Assembly (NCBI GenBank): GCA_902560565.1 | Contig: CACEMG010000007.1 | Span: forward strand, 1-53,948 | DNA length: 53,948 nucleotides | Reading direction: 5' to 3' | Origin: an uncultured Pelagibacteraceae bacterium | GTDB lineage: Bacteria > Pseudomonadota > Alphaproteobacteria > Pelagibacterales > Pelagibacteraceae | In this document: positions 31,736 to 39,931 of the stretch, piece by piece | How the letters are laid out: each line of letters opens with the position of its first letter | Numbering within the stretch: position 1 is the first letter of the stretch | Program-made: the position numbers and the translations under genes | The notes under the pieces: model-generated | What the model saw: the letters and a program-made list of their open reading frames with translations, nothing else | Told to the model about the DNA's origin: nothing | Database searches by the model: none

Positions 31736-32500
31736 TCAAACTAAGAACAAAAATATAAAGTCAATAAGTAATAAATAAAGAATACACCCAATTACTAAGT
31801 GGGGACCAAAAGGAATTTCAGTACTTAAATTTTTTGATTTTCTAATTAAACTTGGCAAAGAAAATCCTAAAGCTGTTAAAGATGAGAAAATTAAAATGAA
31901 TGGGATTGAAATCCAACCAAACCAAAACCCAAGAGCAGACAAAAGTTTTGCATCACCTAAACCCATACCGTCTTTATTTTTGATTCTTTTATATAAATAT
32001 ATTAATAACCAAATTATAGAATATCCAAACACACCACCAATAAGAGAGTGAATATAATCCGGAAAGATAGATTGATTTAAATTAGGGTCAAATGATTTAA
32101 TAAATCCTATAGCCATTAAGCTATATGTTATTTGGTTGGGAATGATAAAATGTTTTAAATCTACAAAAAAAATAATAATAAAAGATATAATAAGTATAAA
32201 AAATAACAAAGTTGTAGTCGTTAAGCCAAATAACAAAAAAACAAAAAGAAAAGAAAAAGCGCAAATTGCTTCAACTAAAAAATACTGAAAGCTTATTACA
32301 GAATTACATGATCTACATTTTCCTTTAAGAATCATAAATGAAAAGAATGGAATATTGTCATACCAATTAATTTGCTTTTTACATTTTAAACACTTAGACC
32401 TTCCAGTAATAACGTCCTGATCCAATGGTAGCCTATAAATACATACATTACAGAAGCTACCCCACAGAGCTCCCAAAATGAATGCTGTAATTGATAACAC
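31736..32500 (-). CDS. pilD: Prepilin peptidase / N-methyltransferase PilD
   Basis: PilD cleaves and N-methylates all the prepilins of this cluster. The 254-residue polytopic protein has the N-terminal methylase domain with two zinc-type pairs (Cys37/Cys40 and Cys62/Cys65). It also has the aspartyl protease motifs VDLKHFIIPN (Asp114) and GMGLGDAKL (Asp183). All catalytic residues are present. It is encoded against the direction of the surrounding pilus genes, facing pilY1 with a 43-base gap and no clear terminator between them. Confidence 0.95.
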   Translation of the reverse strand: MLSITAFILGALWGSFCNVCIYRLPLDQDVITGRSKCLKCKKQINWYDNIPFFSFMILKGKCRSCNSVISFQYFLVEAICAFSFLFVFLLFGLTTTTLLFFILIISFIIIFFVDLKHFIIPNQITYSLMAIGFIKSFDPNLNQSIFPDYIHSLIGGVFGYSIIWLLIYLYKRIKNKDGMGLGDAKLLSALGFWFGWISIPFILIFSSLTALGFSLPSLIRKSKNLSTEIPFGPHLVIGCILYLLLIDFIFLFLV

Positions 32501-32603
32501 GGTCTATAGTTTGATTTGGGCTGTAATTTCTAATATACTATCAAAAACATAATGAATTAAAACAAGTGCATCTTGTAAATGAAGGTAAAAGTTAGGTGAA
32601 TAA

Positions 32604-33944
32604 ATGATTACTTCCATGGTGGAAAATTATCAAAAAAGTAATAGATTGCCAATTAAAAACATGTTTTTTGGTAAGAAAAAAGAATTGAAAAATGAGGTAG
32701 AGGATACTAGTAGCAAAGATTTGGCTATTGTAACTCAAATGAACCAGGAGTTTGCAAAGTCTCTTGATTTGAAAGAAACATTACAGAATTCATTAGAAGT
32801 AATTATTAAAAGAATTAATGCGCAAGCAGCAAACATTTTTCTTATTGATGACAAAAGCCAAACATTTCAGTGTATTGCATCCAAACATCAAGCTTACTTA
32901 GAAGATTTTGAAATACCAATTACTCAAGGTGTAATGGGAAAAGCAGCAGTTATAAAAAAATGTATTAGAGTTGGAGATGTAAGAAAAGATGTAAGAGAAA
33001 TTGCAGAGTTTTATTTTGATTTAGACAACAAAACAAATTTTACTACATATTCTGTTTTATGTTCACCATTAATTGTTTCAGGGGAATGCATTGGTGTTAT
33101 ACATTGTTTAAATAAAAAAACTGGCAATAAACTTTTTGAAGAAAATGATAGAAAACTTTTAGAAACTTTATCTGGACCAGCTGCTTTAGCAATTAGAAAT
33201 GCAAAGATGGCAAAAGATTTAGTTGAAAAGAATAGAATGCAAAAAGAAATAGAAATTGTTGGTGAAATACAAAAAACTTTATTATCTCAAAACAAAAAAG
33301 AAAATTTTCCAATCGCTGGAATAAATATTCCTGCAAAAGTTGTTTCAGGAGATTTTTATAATTTCGCAGAGATTTCAGACGGAGTTTTTGGATTTGGTGT
33401 TGCAGATGTTTCAGGTAAAGGAATTAAATCATCTTTGTTAATGTCAAAGGCTTCAAGTCTTTATAGATGTTTAAGTAAAACAAATTTTTCTGCAGCAGAA
33501 CTTTTAAATATTTTAAATTCTGAAATATGTGAGACTACTTCAAGAGGAATGTTTGTTACAATGTTGATAGGAATTTATGATAGCAATAAAAAAGAATTAA
33601 CTTTAGCAAACGCAGGACACGAACCTCCGTTAATTTATTCTAAGAATGGAAACTTTTCTAATTTTGAAGAAGCAGGTCCACCACTTGGTATTGCACCAAA
33701 ATTTAAATTTAAAGAAACAAAAATTAATTTTTCTAATAGCTCAATGTACATTTTTACTGATGGTATTACGGAGATTAAAGATGCAGAAGGAAAAATGTTA
33801 GAGTCTCAAGGTTTCCAAAATTATATAAAGAAGTATCAAGAAGTTCCAAACAACGAAAGATTAAATAAAATTATTGAAGATATAATTAAATCTGGTCGGA
33901 TACAGAAAGATGATTTAACAATTGTGGTTGTTGATGGTAAATGA
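32604..33944 (+). CDS. GAF-domain SpoIIE/RsbU-type PP2C phosphatase
   Basis: The 446-residue cytoplasmic protein has a GAF domain at about residues 45-190 (NIFLIDDKSQTF ... GVMGKAAV ... CSPLIVSGECIGVIH). A linker helix with EIVGEIQKTLL follows, then a SpoIIE-type PP2C domain at about 225-445. Metal-binding aspartates are visible in SGDFYNF, DVSGKGIK, TDGITEI and DDLTIVVVDG. Such phosphatases dephosphorylate STAS anti-sigma antagonists; two STAS genes lie 10 kb downstream. The ATG at 32604 follows a weak purine stretch; ATG 32661 is an alternative. The stop overlaps the next gene by 4 bases. Confidence 0.9.
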   Translation: MITSMVENYQKSNRLPIKNMFFGKKKELKNEVEDTSSKDLAIVTQMNQEFAKSLDLKETLQNSLEVIIKRINAQAANIFLIDDKSQTFQCIASKHQAYLEDFEIPITQGVMGKAAVIKKCIRVGDVRKDVREIAEFYFDLDNKTNFTTYSVLCSPLIVSGECIGVIHCLNKKTGNKLFEENDRKLLETLSGPAALAIRNAKMAKDLVEKNRMQKEIEIVGEIQKTLLSQNKKENFPIAGINIPAKVVSGDFYNFAEISDGVFGFGVADVSGKGIKSSLLMSKASSLYRCLSKTNFSAAELLNILNSEICETTSRGMFVTMLIGIYDSNKKELTLANAGHEPPLIYSKNGNFSNFEEAGPPLGIAPKFKFKETKINFSNSSMYIFTDGITEIKDAEGKMLESQGFQNYIKKYQEVPNNERLNKIIEDIIKSGRIQKDDLTIVVVDGK

Positions 33945-34246
33945 TTGGTATAAGCAAGATAATGATTATATTTGGGATAATTCTTACAACTATTTTGTAT
34001 TGGGCCTCAAGTAATGTCTGCAGATATAACTTTGCAATAGAAAAAAAATCAAATATATTAAATATAATTACTAATGAAATAGATCCTTCGTTATATCAAT
34101 CAAGAAATTTTTACTTTAAAGAATTAAATTGCAATAAAGTTAATCTAGATTTTAATTTAGAGAGAATGATTGATAACTTTAGAACAATAACTGTAATGGT
34201 CTACCAAGAATTAAATACAGATATAAGAGGAAACCCTCTTGAATAG
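33941..34246 (+). CDS. Small membrane-anchored protein, unknown
   Basis: Unrecognised 101-residue protein with an N-terminal signal anchor (about residues 5-25) and a short polar region containing two cysteines (SNVCRYN, ELNCNKV). It overlaps the SpoIIE phosphatase gene by 4 bases (ATGA), so translation is coupled. It may be an accessory sensor or regulator of that phosphatase, but no motif shows this. A 551-base gene-free stretch follows. Confidence 0.7.
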   Translation: MIGISKIMIIFGIILTTILYWASSNVCRYNFAIEKKSNILNIITNEIDPSLYQSRNFYFKELNCNKVNLDFNLERMIDNFRTITVMVYQELNTDIRGNPLE

Positions 34247-34797
34247 GTAAAATTTGATTTATTTCATAATTAATTCTTTAATTTAAAAAAATTTAAAAAA
34301 AAACAATTTAAAAGTGCATTATTTTTAAAAATTTTTCTAAAAATTGTACAATTTAAGGTAGAAAAAAAATTTATTTGTCAAATTTTGCATCTTTTGTGAA
34401 AATTTTGAGCTCTAAAATAAAAAAATTTTTATAAAAAAATATCTCTAACACAAAAAGGTACTACTCTAACACAAAAAAAGTTAATTATTTAATAATTGTA
34501 ATTATTGTTGATTTTATTGAGTTTTTTGAAAATTTAAAAATTAAATATTCTCTAACACAATTTAAAAACCTGATTTGTGTTAGAGTTTTTAAAAATTGTG
34601 TTAGAGATTTGTAAATTTACCCCAGTTTCATAAATTTTGCTAAAAATTTTTTTTTAATTAAAAAGTGTTGATTTAATTGGATTTTTGCATAAATAGCCCA
34701 TTTTGGTCATGCAACTTATAGTTATGTGTTAGACTTACAACGATATTTGTGTTAGAGATTCGTAAATTTGTGTTAGAGAAAATATATTTAAAATGAT
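34247..34797. other. Gene-free spacer with repeated CTCTAACACA elements before pilMN
   Basis: This is the only gap longer than 300 bases. It has no credible coding frame, is extremely A+T-rich with long A and T runs, and lies between the small membrane protein and the PilM-PilN gene. Its left part (34247-34440) shows only low-complexity A/T sequence. Its right part (34441-34797) holds eight copies of a 10-base element annotated separately. It is a plausible promoter and control region for pilMN-pilO-pilP-pilQ-pilB-pilC, or could encode a small RNA. Confidence 0.75.
34443..34778. repeat. Eight-copy 10-base element in three 21-base-pitch pairs
   Basis: CTCTAACACA occurs at 34443, 34464 and 34550. 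Its complement TGTGTTAGAG occurs at 34576, 34597, 34748 and 34769, and a 9/10 match TGTGTTAGAC at 34725 (start positions). Pairs 34443/34464, 34576/34597 and 34748/34769 each have start-to-start spacing of exactly 21 bases, two DNA helical turns. The single copy at 34550 is inverted relative to pair 34576/34597 and could form a hairpin with either. The last copy ends 19 bases before the pilMN ATG. Pattern is that of a regulator binding array; direct repeats with a ~21-base pitch are known for LytTR-type regulators. Confidence 0.8.
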
Positions 34798-37164
34798 ATG
34801 AACGATCAAGACGACGAAAAAAAAATAGTTAACGAGGAAAGTTCTCAGTCAAATGATGAGAATCAACCAAAAATTGATTCAAATGATAGCACAAAACCTG
34901 AGGAGAGTTCAAATAATGAGACAACTTCTGAGGGAAATGAGAGTAAAGATCAAAAAGTTGACCAAAATCAAGAATTAAGAGTTGAGAGCAGCACAAACGA
35001 CCAAGATTCTGGTTCTGGCCACCAAGTAATACATAAAAAAGATGGAAGATTACATATATATGTAAGGCAAGATAAGTATAAAGGCGAATTAAAATCAAAA
35101 AATTGGGTAGGTAGACTTTATATTGACGGAAAACAAAAAATTTCTTCTTCAGGTACGACGAATTTGGATGAAGCAATACCAATTCTTGAAAAATGGTACG
35201 ATGACGTTATTGCTGAGAGCGAAAGATTAAAAAAACAAAGTGTTCAAGCAGAAAATATTGAAAATCAAACAAGTGTTGAGGAAAATAAACCAAATATTAA
35301 TGAACAACCTGCGCCTACCGCTTCAGTACCCGAGAGTGTAGCTGCAAACCAAAACACAGAAAATAAAACTTCAGATCAAGCAACTCAAGCTCAAACAACA
35401 GAAAGCTCTGAAGTTTCAAAAACGGATCAAGTGAAAAGTAAACTAACAAATATATTTGGAAAATTAAAAGATATTAAAATTAAAAAACCAAATATATCAG
35501 GAATTAAAACACCAAAACTTTCAGCAGGCTCAAAAAATAATTTAAAATCTAAACTTGAAGGTTTTTTTAAATCTAAACTTGGAAAATCTTCCGTACAAGG
35601 TGAAGAAATTCTTGGTGTGGAATTATCTAACAAAGAAATTAGACTTGCTCAAATTTCAAGTAACAAAGCTAATCAATGGGTTTTAGATAAATTTCATACT
35701 CACAAAATAGAAATTTCAGATGAAAGTACAGTTTTAGAAAACGCTGATAAATTTACAGAAGAACTTAAATTAGTCCTTCAAAAATATAAAATTTCTACTC
35801 CTAATGCGGCTTTGTCAATACCAGTTACAAGCGCGATAATAAGAGTTGTAACCGCCCCACTTATGAAAGAAGAAGAATTACAGAAAGCTATCGAAACAAA
35901 TTCATTGTGGGAAAACTTAGTTCAATTAACTGATAATCTTGATGACTATTCTATTTTTCATCAAGTAATAAATAAAAATGAAAAAGCAAATACAATGGAT
36001 ATATTGTTTGTTGCTTCAAAATTAGCAGACATTAATAGTTATACAACAATTATTAAAAATGCTGGATTAAATCCAGTGATCATTGATGTAAAGTGTTTTG
36101 CATTGAAATCTGCAGTAGATCAAATTAACCAAATTTCAAATAAAACTGAGGATGCGAGTTTAACTGCTGTCTTAGAGTTTGGTTTAGATGAAAATTATTT
36201 AATGATATTGTATGATAATAACCCTATTATTACTGATATATTTTTAAGAGGATTAGACAGAAAAATTATTCTATCCTCACAAGATGTCGAGGAGAAAGAG
36301 GGACTTGTTAGAAGATATGTAACACAAGTTAAACAGGCAATTCAAGATTTTGAAACTAAATACGAAAAAAGAATTAGAAATATTAAAGTAGTATCTGATA
36401 TTGAAAACGTCGACGAATATTTATCTTTCTTTAGGAAAAACTTAATGAATGTTGGGTTTAATCTTTTTGACCCAATCGAGGGTTTAAATGTTCCAAAGCA
36501 ATTTGAAGAAAAAGTAAATCTACCAAATAGATCATATCTTACAACAGCTATTGGTCTTGCATTTAGAAAATTAGATGTATTCGGTTACTATAAATTTGTT
36601 ACTGCAGTAAAAAATATCAACTTGTTGCCAAATAGACAAAGCATGTTCAAACAAAAGAAGATGAAGGCAATTTCTGGTTTTGCCTTCAAAGGCGTAGCTG
36701 CAACCGTTGCAGGTCTATACTTAATTTTATTTTCTTTATCATTTTGGCAAATTTATTCATATAACAAGCAATTATCTGATTATGAAAAGGTAAAAAAAAT
36801 TCATGTTGAAAAAGGAAAAGAAGTTAAGGAAATTGATAAAGAGTTAAAGCTAATTGAGACTACATTAAAGTTGAGTAGAACTTTAAAATCAAACAAGGAG
36901 CTTACATATAGAGTTCTTGCACAAGTTGCTTCTAGTGTACCAAAAAGGGTAAGATTTGACTCTGTTGAATACAACGGGAAATTTAATATCACTATTCAAG
37001 GTATCGCGGCTACTGACCAAGACATTTTAAAATTTATTGAAAATTTAGGAAAACAAAAATTGATAGAACAAGCATCCTTGTCATCAATGAAACTTCCAAG
37101 ATCAACTGTAGGAGGAGCAACAATGAAAGGATTTAGAGTTTTTGTAAAAATTAAAAGAGGCTAA
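34798..37164 (+). CDS. PilM-PilN fusion with extra N-terminal domain
   Basis: The 788-residue protein joins parts normally encoded separately. Residues 1-78 are acidic, Ser/Asn-rich and disordered. Residues about 79-142 form a small strand-rich domain (KDGRLHIYVR ... WVGRLYIDGK ... DEAIPILEKWYDD) that resembles integrase arm-type or AP2-like DNA-binding modules. A second low-complexity linker runs to about 255. The actin-like PilM/SHS2 domain begins GVELSNKEIRLAQIS (about 270). The PilN part has its NINLLPNRQ motif near 607, a membrane helix at about 627-655 and a periplasmic coiled coil plus ferredoxin-like domain. PilM and PilN link the motor platform to PilO/PilP. Next gene follows after 2 bases. 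Confidence 0.88.
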   Translation: MNDQDDEKKIVNEESSQSNDENQPKIDSNDSTKPEESSNNETTSEGNESKDQKVDQNQELRVESSTNDQDSGSGHQVIHKKDGRLHIYVRQDKYKGELKSKNWVGRLYIDGKQKISSSGTTNLDEAIPILEKWYDDVIAESERLKKQSVQAENIENQTSVEENKPNINEQPAPTASVPESVAANQNTENKTSDQATQAQTTESSEVSKTDQVKSKLTNIFGKLKDIKIKKPNISGIKTPKLSAGSKNNLKSKLEGFFKSKLGKSSVQGEEILGVELSNKEIRLAQISSNKANQWVLDKFHTHKIEISDESTVLENADKFTEELKLVLQKYKISTPNAALSIPVTSAIIRVVTAPLMKEEELQKAIETNSLWENLVQLTDNLDDYSIFHQVINKNEKANTMDILFVASKLADINSYTTIIKNAGLNPVIIDVKCFALKSAVDQINQISNKTEDASLTAVLEFGLDENYLMILYDNNPIITDIFLRGLDRKIILSSQDVEEKEGLVRRYVTQVKQAIQDFETKYEKRIRNIKVVSDIENVDEYLSFFRKNLMNVGFNLFDPIEGLNVPKQFEEKVNLPNRSYLTTAIGLAFRKLDVFGYYKFVTAVKNINLLPNRQSMFKQKKMKAISGFAFKGVAATVAGLYLILFSLSFWQIYSYNKQLSDYEKVKKIHVEKGKEVKEIDKELKLIETTLKLSRTLKSNKELTYRVLAQVASSVPKRVRFDSVEYNGKFNITIQGIAATDQDILKFIENLGKQKLIEQASLSSMKLPRSTVGGATMKGFRVFVKIKRG

Positions 37165-37166
37165 TT

Positions 37167-37856
37167 ATGGACTTAAATATTGATTTAAAAAATTTAAAAG
37201 TCGAGGATATAAAAGAAAAAATTTTAAAGTTAGCAGATAAAAAAACTTTAACTAAAATAGGTATTGCGGTAGGAGCTGTAATATTTTTCTTAATCATTTA
37301 CTATGCAGTTTTAAATCCAATAGTTAATAAGAAAAAAATCCAATTAGATGACATGAACAAGAAAAAAAAGGAAACTGTTGAATTTGTTCAACAAATAAAA
37401 TCCAAACAAAGAAAAATTAAAAAACTTAAACCAAGATATGATCAGTACTCAACTTTGTTCCATTCAAAAGCTGAGGTGGAAGGCTTGTATAACACTTTAA
37501 GTTTATTTGCCGGAGAAAATGATTTAGTTATTTCGAAAATTGAAAAAAAAGAGATAAAGCAGGTTACCAAATCAGCTGCACTTGCCAAAGTATCTAAAGG
37601 CAAAAAAAAGAAGAAAAAAGCAAAGAAAAAAGGTGCAATTAAAAAAGAAAATGTGGCTTACTACACAATCCCAGTAGATTTTGAGATTACAGGTAATTTT
37701 ATTGGCTATATCAAGTTTAAAAGAGCTCTATCTCTATCTAAAAAAATGTTAAACTTTGACAAAGAGTCAATCAAAGTGGTAAAAGGGGATTCAACCGGGA
37801 CGATAAAAGTAAGTGGAACTTTAACGATAGTGGGGTTGGCTGATGACTTTTTTTAA
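37167..37856 (+). CDS. pilO: Pilus alignment protein PilO
   Basis: PilO pairs with PilN in the inner membrane to connect motor and secretin. The 229-residue protein has a cytoplasmic start, a membrane helix at about residues 31-52, a coiled coil (about 60-95) and a periplasmic ferredoxin-like domain (YTIPVDFEITGNFIGYIKFKRAL). A very basic stretch, SKGKKKKKKAKKKGAIKK (from about 144), is inserted in the periplasmic region and is not typical of PilO as I know it. The final 14 bases overlap pilP. Confidence 0.88.
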   Translation: MDLNIDLKNLKVEDIKEKILKLADKKTLTKIGIAVGAVIFFLIIYYAVLNPIVNKKKIQLDDMNKKKKETVEFVQQIKSKQRKIKKLKPRYDQYSTLFHSKAEVEGLYNTLSLFAGENDLVISKIEKKEIKQVTKSAALAKVSKGKKKKKKAKKKGAIKKENVAYYTIPVDFEITGNFIGYIKFKRALSLSKKMLNFDKESIKVVKGDSTGTIKVSGTLTIVGLADDFF

Positions 37857-38337
37857 AACATTAATTTCATCGATAGTAATTTTATTATTATTGGTTAGCC
37901 ACTCTATGTCTGATAGCCACGATAAAGAGCAAAACATTATTGAGAAAGCTAAAAAAATTAATCAAGAAGTTAAAAAAGAACAAGCATTAAAAAGTGCAGA
38001 AGAACCATTACCGCTGAACGATCCTTTTGTAGGCGACTCTTCAATAAGTGGCAGAACAGAAGTTAAATTATTAGAAAACGATCAAACTAGTAGCGAGCCC
38101 AAAGCAGGTGAGAGCTTGTACAATTACAAATTGGTAGGAGTTGTAGCTAGTGAAGCAGATAGCTTTGCAACACTTATAAACGCTGGTGGAGACACACTCA
38201 CATTAAAACTTTTTGAAGAATTAAGTCCAGGAGTAAAGTTAGTTGCACTTAATAATAATGAGGCTGTGTTTGAAAGAGATGAGGACTCATACTTAGTAAT
38301 AAATTTTAAAAACCAGATTGTCGAGAGGGCAAGATAA
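37843..38337 (+). CDS. pilP: Pilus alignment protein PilP
   Basis: PilP contacts the PilN-PilO dimer and the secretin in the periplasm. The 164-residue protein has a signal peptide (residues about 3-22) but no lipobox cysteine, unlike many PilP lipoproteins. A disordered segment with the conserved LNDPFVG motif follows. A beta-domain (YNYKLVGVVASEADSFATLINAGGDTLTLK, in shorter pieces) ends it. It overlaps pilO by 14 bases and precedes the secretin by 3. Confidence 0.85.
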   Translation: MTFFKTLISSIVILLLLVSHSMSDSHDKEQNIIEKAKKINQEVKKEQALKSAEEPLPLNDPFVGDSSISGRTEVKLLENDQTSSEPKAGESLYNYKLVGVVASEADSFATLINAGGDTLTLKLFEELSPGVKLVALNNNEAVFERDEDSYLVINFKNQIVERAR

Positions 38338-38340
38338 AAA

Positions 38341-39924
38341 ATGAATAAATTAATTAACAAAACAATATTAATTTTATTTATCTCAATTATCGCCTTATCA
38401 GGTTGTCAAACCAATCAAAAAGATAAATTTAAATTTGGGAAAAAATATAAGCATAACACTCCTTTAATAAAAACTGATGTAAAAGAATTAGGAAAAAAAG
38501 AAATAGATCAAACTGTTGATATGGGACCAACTCCTGTTGAAGGCGATGTTGTAAAATTAAATAAAAGAAAAAAAATTTCCTCAGTTAAAGAAAAAAACTA
38601 TCTATTAATACCTGACGATTATGATCTTCTAAAACAAAATGTAACATTTAAGTTTCAAAATTTAGATTATAAAGAAGCAATGAACTTAATGGCTAAAATT
38701 GGTGATATAAATATTTTAGTTGGTGAAGATGTTGCTGGATCTGTAACAGCTGAGTTAGTCGAAGTTCCGTGGGATAAAGCGTTTAATGCTCTTTTAGATA
38801 TTAAAAGTTATGCAGCAGATATCGATGTTGCAAGTAATATTATTAGAGTTGCAACTCCTTCTACTTTAACCTCTCAAGAAAGCTACAAGTCAGCAAGAGC
38901 CTCTGCTGTTAAAAAGAAAATCGAAATAGAAGACTCTGTTGAACCTATAGTTTCAGAAATTTTTAGATTATATTATATCTCTCCAGCCGAAGCTAAAGCT
39001 ACAATATTAGAACTATTTACACAGACGGCTGGAACAGGAAGCTTTGTTCCGATCCAAGTGACAGAAGAAAGCACCACAAGATCAGTAATTGTCAGAGGAA
39101 AAGAAAAGGATTTAGATGTTGTAGATAAAGTAATTAGAGAAATTGACGTAAGAACAAAGCAAGTATTGATTGAAGCTTTTATAGTTGAGGCAACATCAAC
39201 TTTTGAGAAAAGATTAGCTACGAAACTTGGTGGAGCTTATACAAGAAAAAGTCTGAGAGCCGCAGGTACTGGAGGAGATGGACCGACTATAACTTCTGGT
39301 CCAAGTGGATCTGAAGGTGCAGATTTTACTGCAGATACAGCAGCAATCACAGGTGCAGGATCTTCAGGCGCTGATGGAATATTTAATTTTAATGCTTCTG
39401 GTACCATACCAGCTACCGCAGGTTTAGGTGTATTGAAAAAGACACCCGCTGGTATATTAAGAGTTCAGATAGAAGCTTTACAAGCAGAAGGACAAACAAA
39501 AATTATTTCAAACCCTAAACTATTTTCCTTAAACAATCAGTCAGCATCTATAACTCAAGGTATTCAAATACAAGTACCAGGAAGCGGAGACAGCCCGGTC
39601 ACATTTAAAGACGCAGCTTTAAAAATGCAGGTAACTCCAAATATAATAGGAGATGGAAATGTTCTTTTAGATATCCAAGTAAATAATGACTCTCCAGTTG
39701 GATCAGCAGGTAGCATAAATACAATGGAAATACAGACTAAATTGCTTATTGCTGATGGTGATATAGTTGTAATAGGTGGGATAAAGAAAAATGACATTTC
39801 AGATAACCTAGAAAGCGTGCCAGGTCTTAATAAGTTGCCGGTTGTAGGAAAAATGTTTTCAGGTAAAGGAAAAGTGGATAATATGTCTGAACTTTTGGTA
39901 TTTATAGCACCGAGAGTACTTTAA
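38341..39924 (+). CDS. pilQ: Type IV pilus secretin (PilQ/MshL type), lipoprotein
   Basis: The secretin is the outer membrane pore through which the pilus passes. The 527-residue protein has a lipoprotein signal with lipobox LSGC (Cys at about residue 22). An N0/STN domain follows (FQNLDYKEAMNLMAKIGDINILV), then an N1 domain and the secretin core ending VPGLNKLPVVGKMFSGKGK and SELLVFIAPRVL. No AMIN domain is seen, so it is closer to MshL than to classical PilQ. No separate pilotin is present in the window; self-lipidation may replace it. It lies 7 bases before pilB. Confidence 0.93.
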   Translation: MNKLINKTILILFISIIALSGCQTNQKDKFKFGKKYKHNTPLIKTDVKELGKKEIDQTVDMGPTPVEGDVVKLNKRKKISSVKEKNYLLIPDDYDLLKQNVTFKFQNLDYKEAMNLMAKIGDINILVGEDVAGSVTAELVEVPWDKAFNALLDIKSYAADIDVASNIIRVATPSTLTSQESYKSARASAVKKKIEIEDSVEPIVSEIFRLYYISPAEAKATILELFTQTAGTGSFVPIQVTEESTTRSVIVRGKEKDLDVVDKVIREIDVRTKQVLIEAFIVEATSTFEKRLATKLGGAYTRKSLRAAGTGGDGPTITSGPSGSEGADFTADTAAITGAGSSGADGIFNFNASGTIPATAGLGVLKKTPAGILRVQIEALQAEGQTKIISNPKLFSLNNQSASITQGIQIQVPGSGDSPVTFKDAALKMQVTPNIIGDGNVLLDIQVNNDSPVGSAGSINTMEIQTKLLIADGDIVVIGGIKKNDISDNLESVPGLNKLPVVGKMFSGKGKVDNMSELLVFIAPRVL

Positions 39925-39931
39925 AATTGTT

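Noticed and set aside
34443-34778. CRISPR array
   Set aside because: The element is only 10 bases, occurs in both orientations and at unequal distances (21, 86, 26, 21, 128, 23, 21), and there are no cas genes.
34829-35182. Minus-strand frame of 117 codons in the pilMN 5' region
   Set aside because: It is antisense to the low-complexity N-terminus of the fusion protein and shows no motif or start signal.
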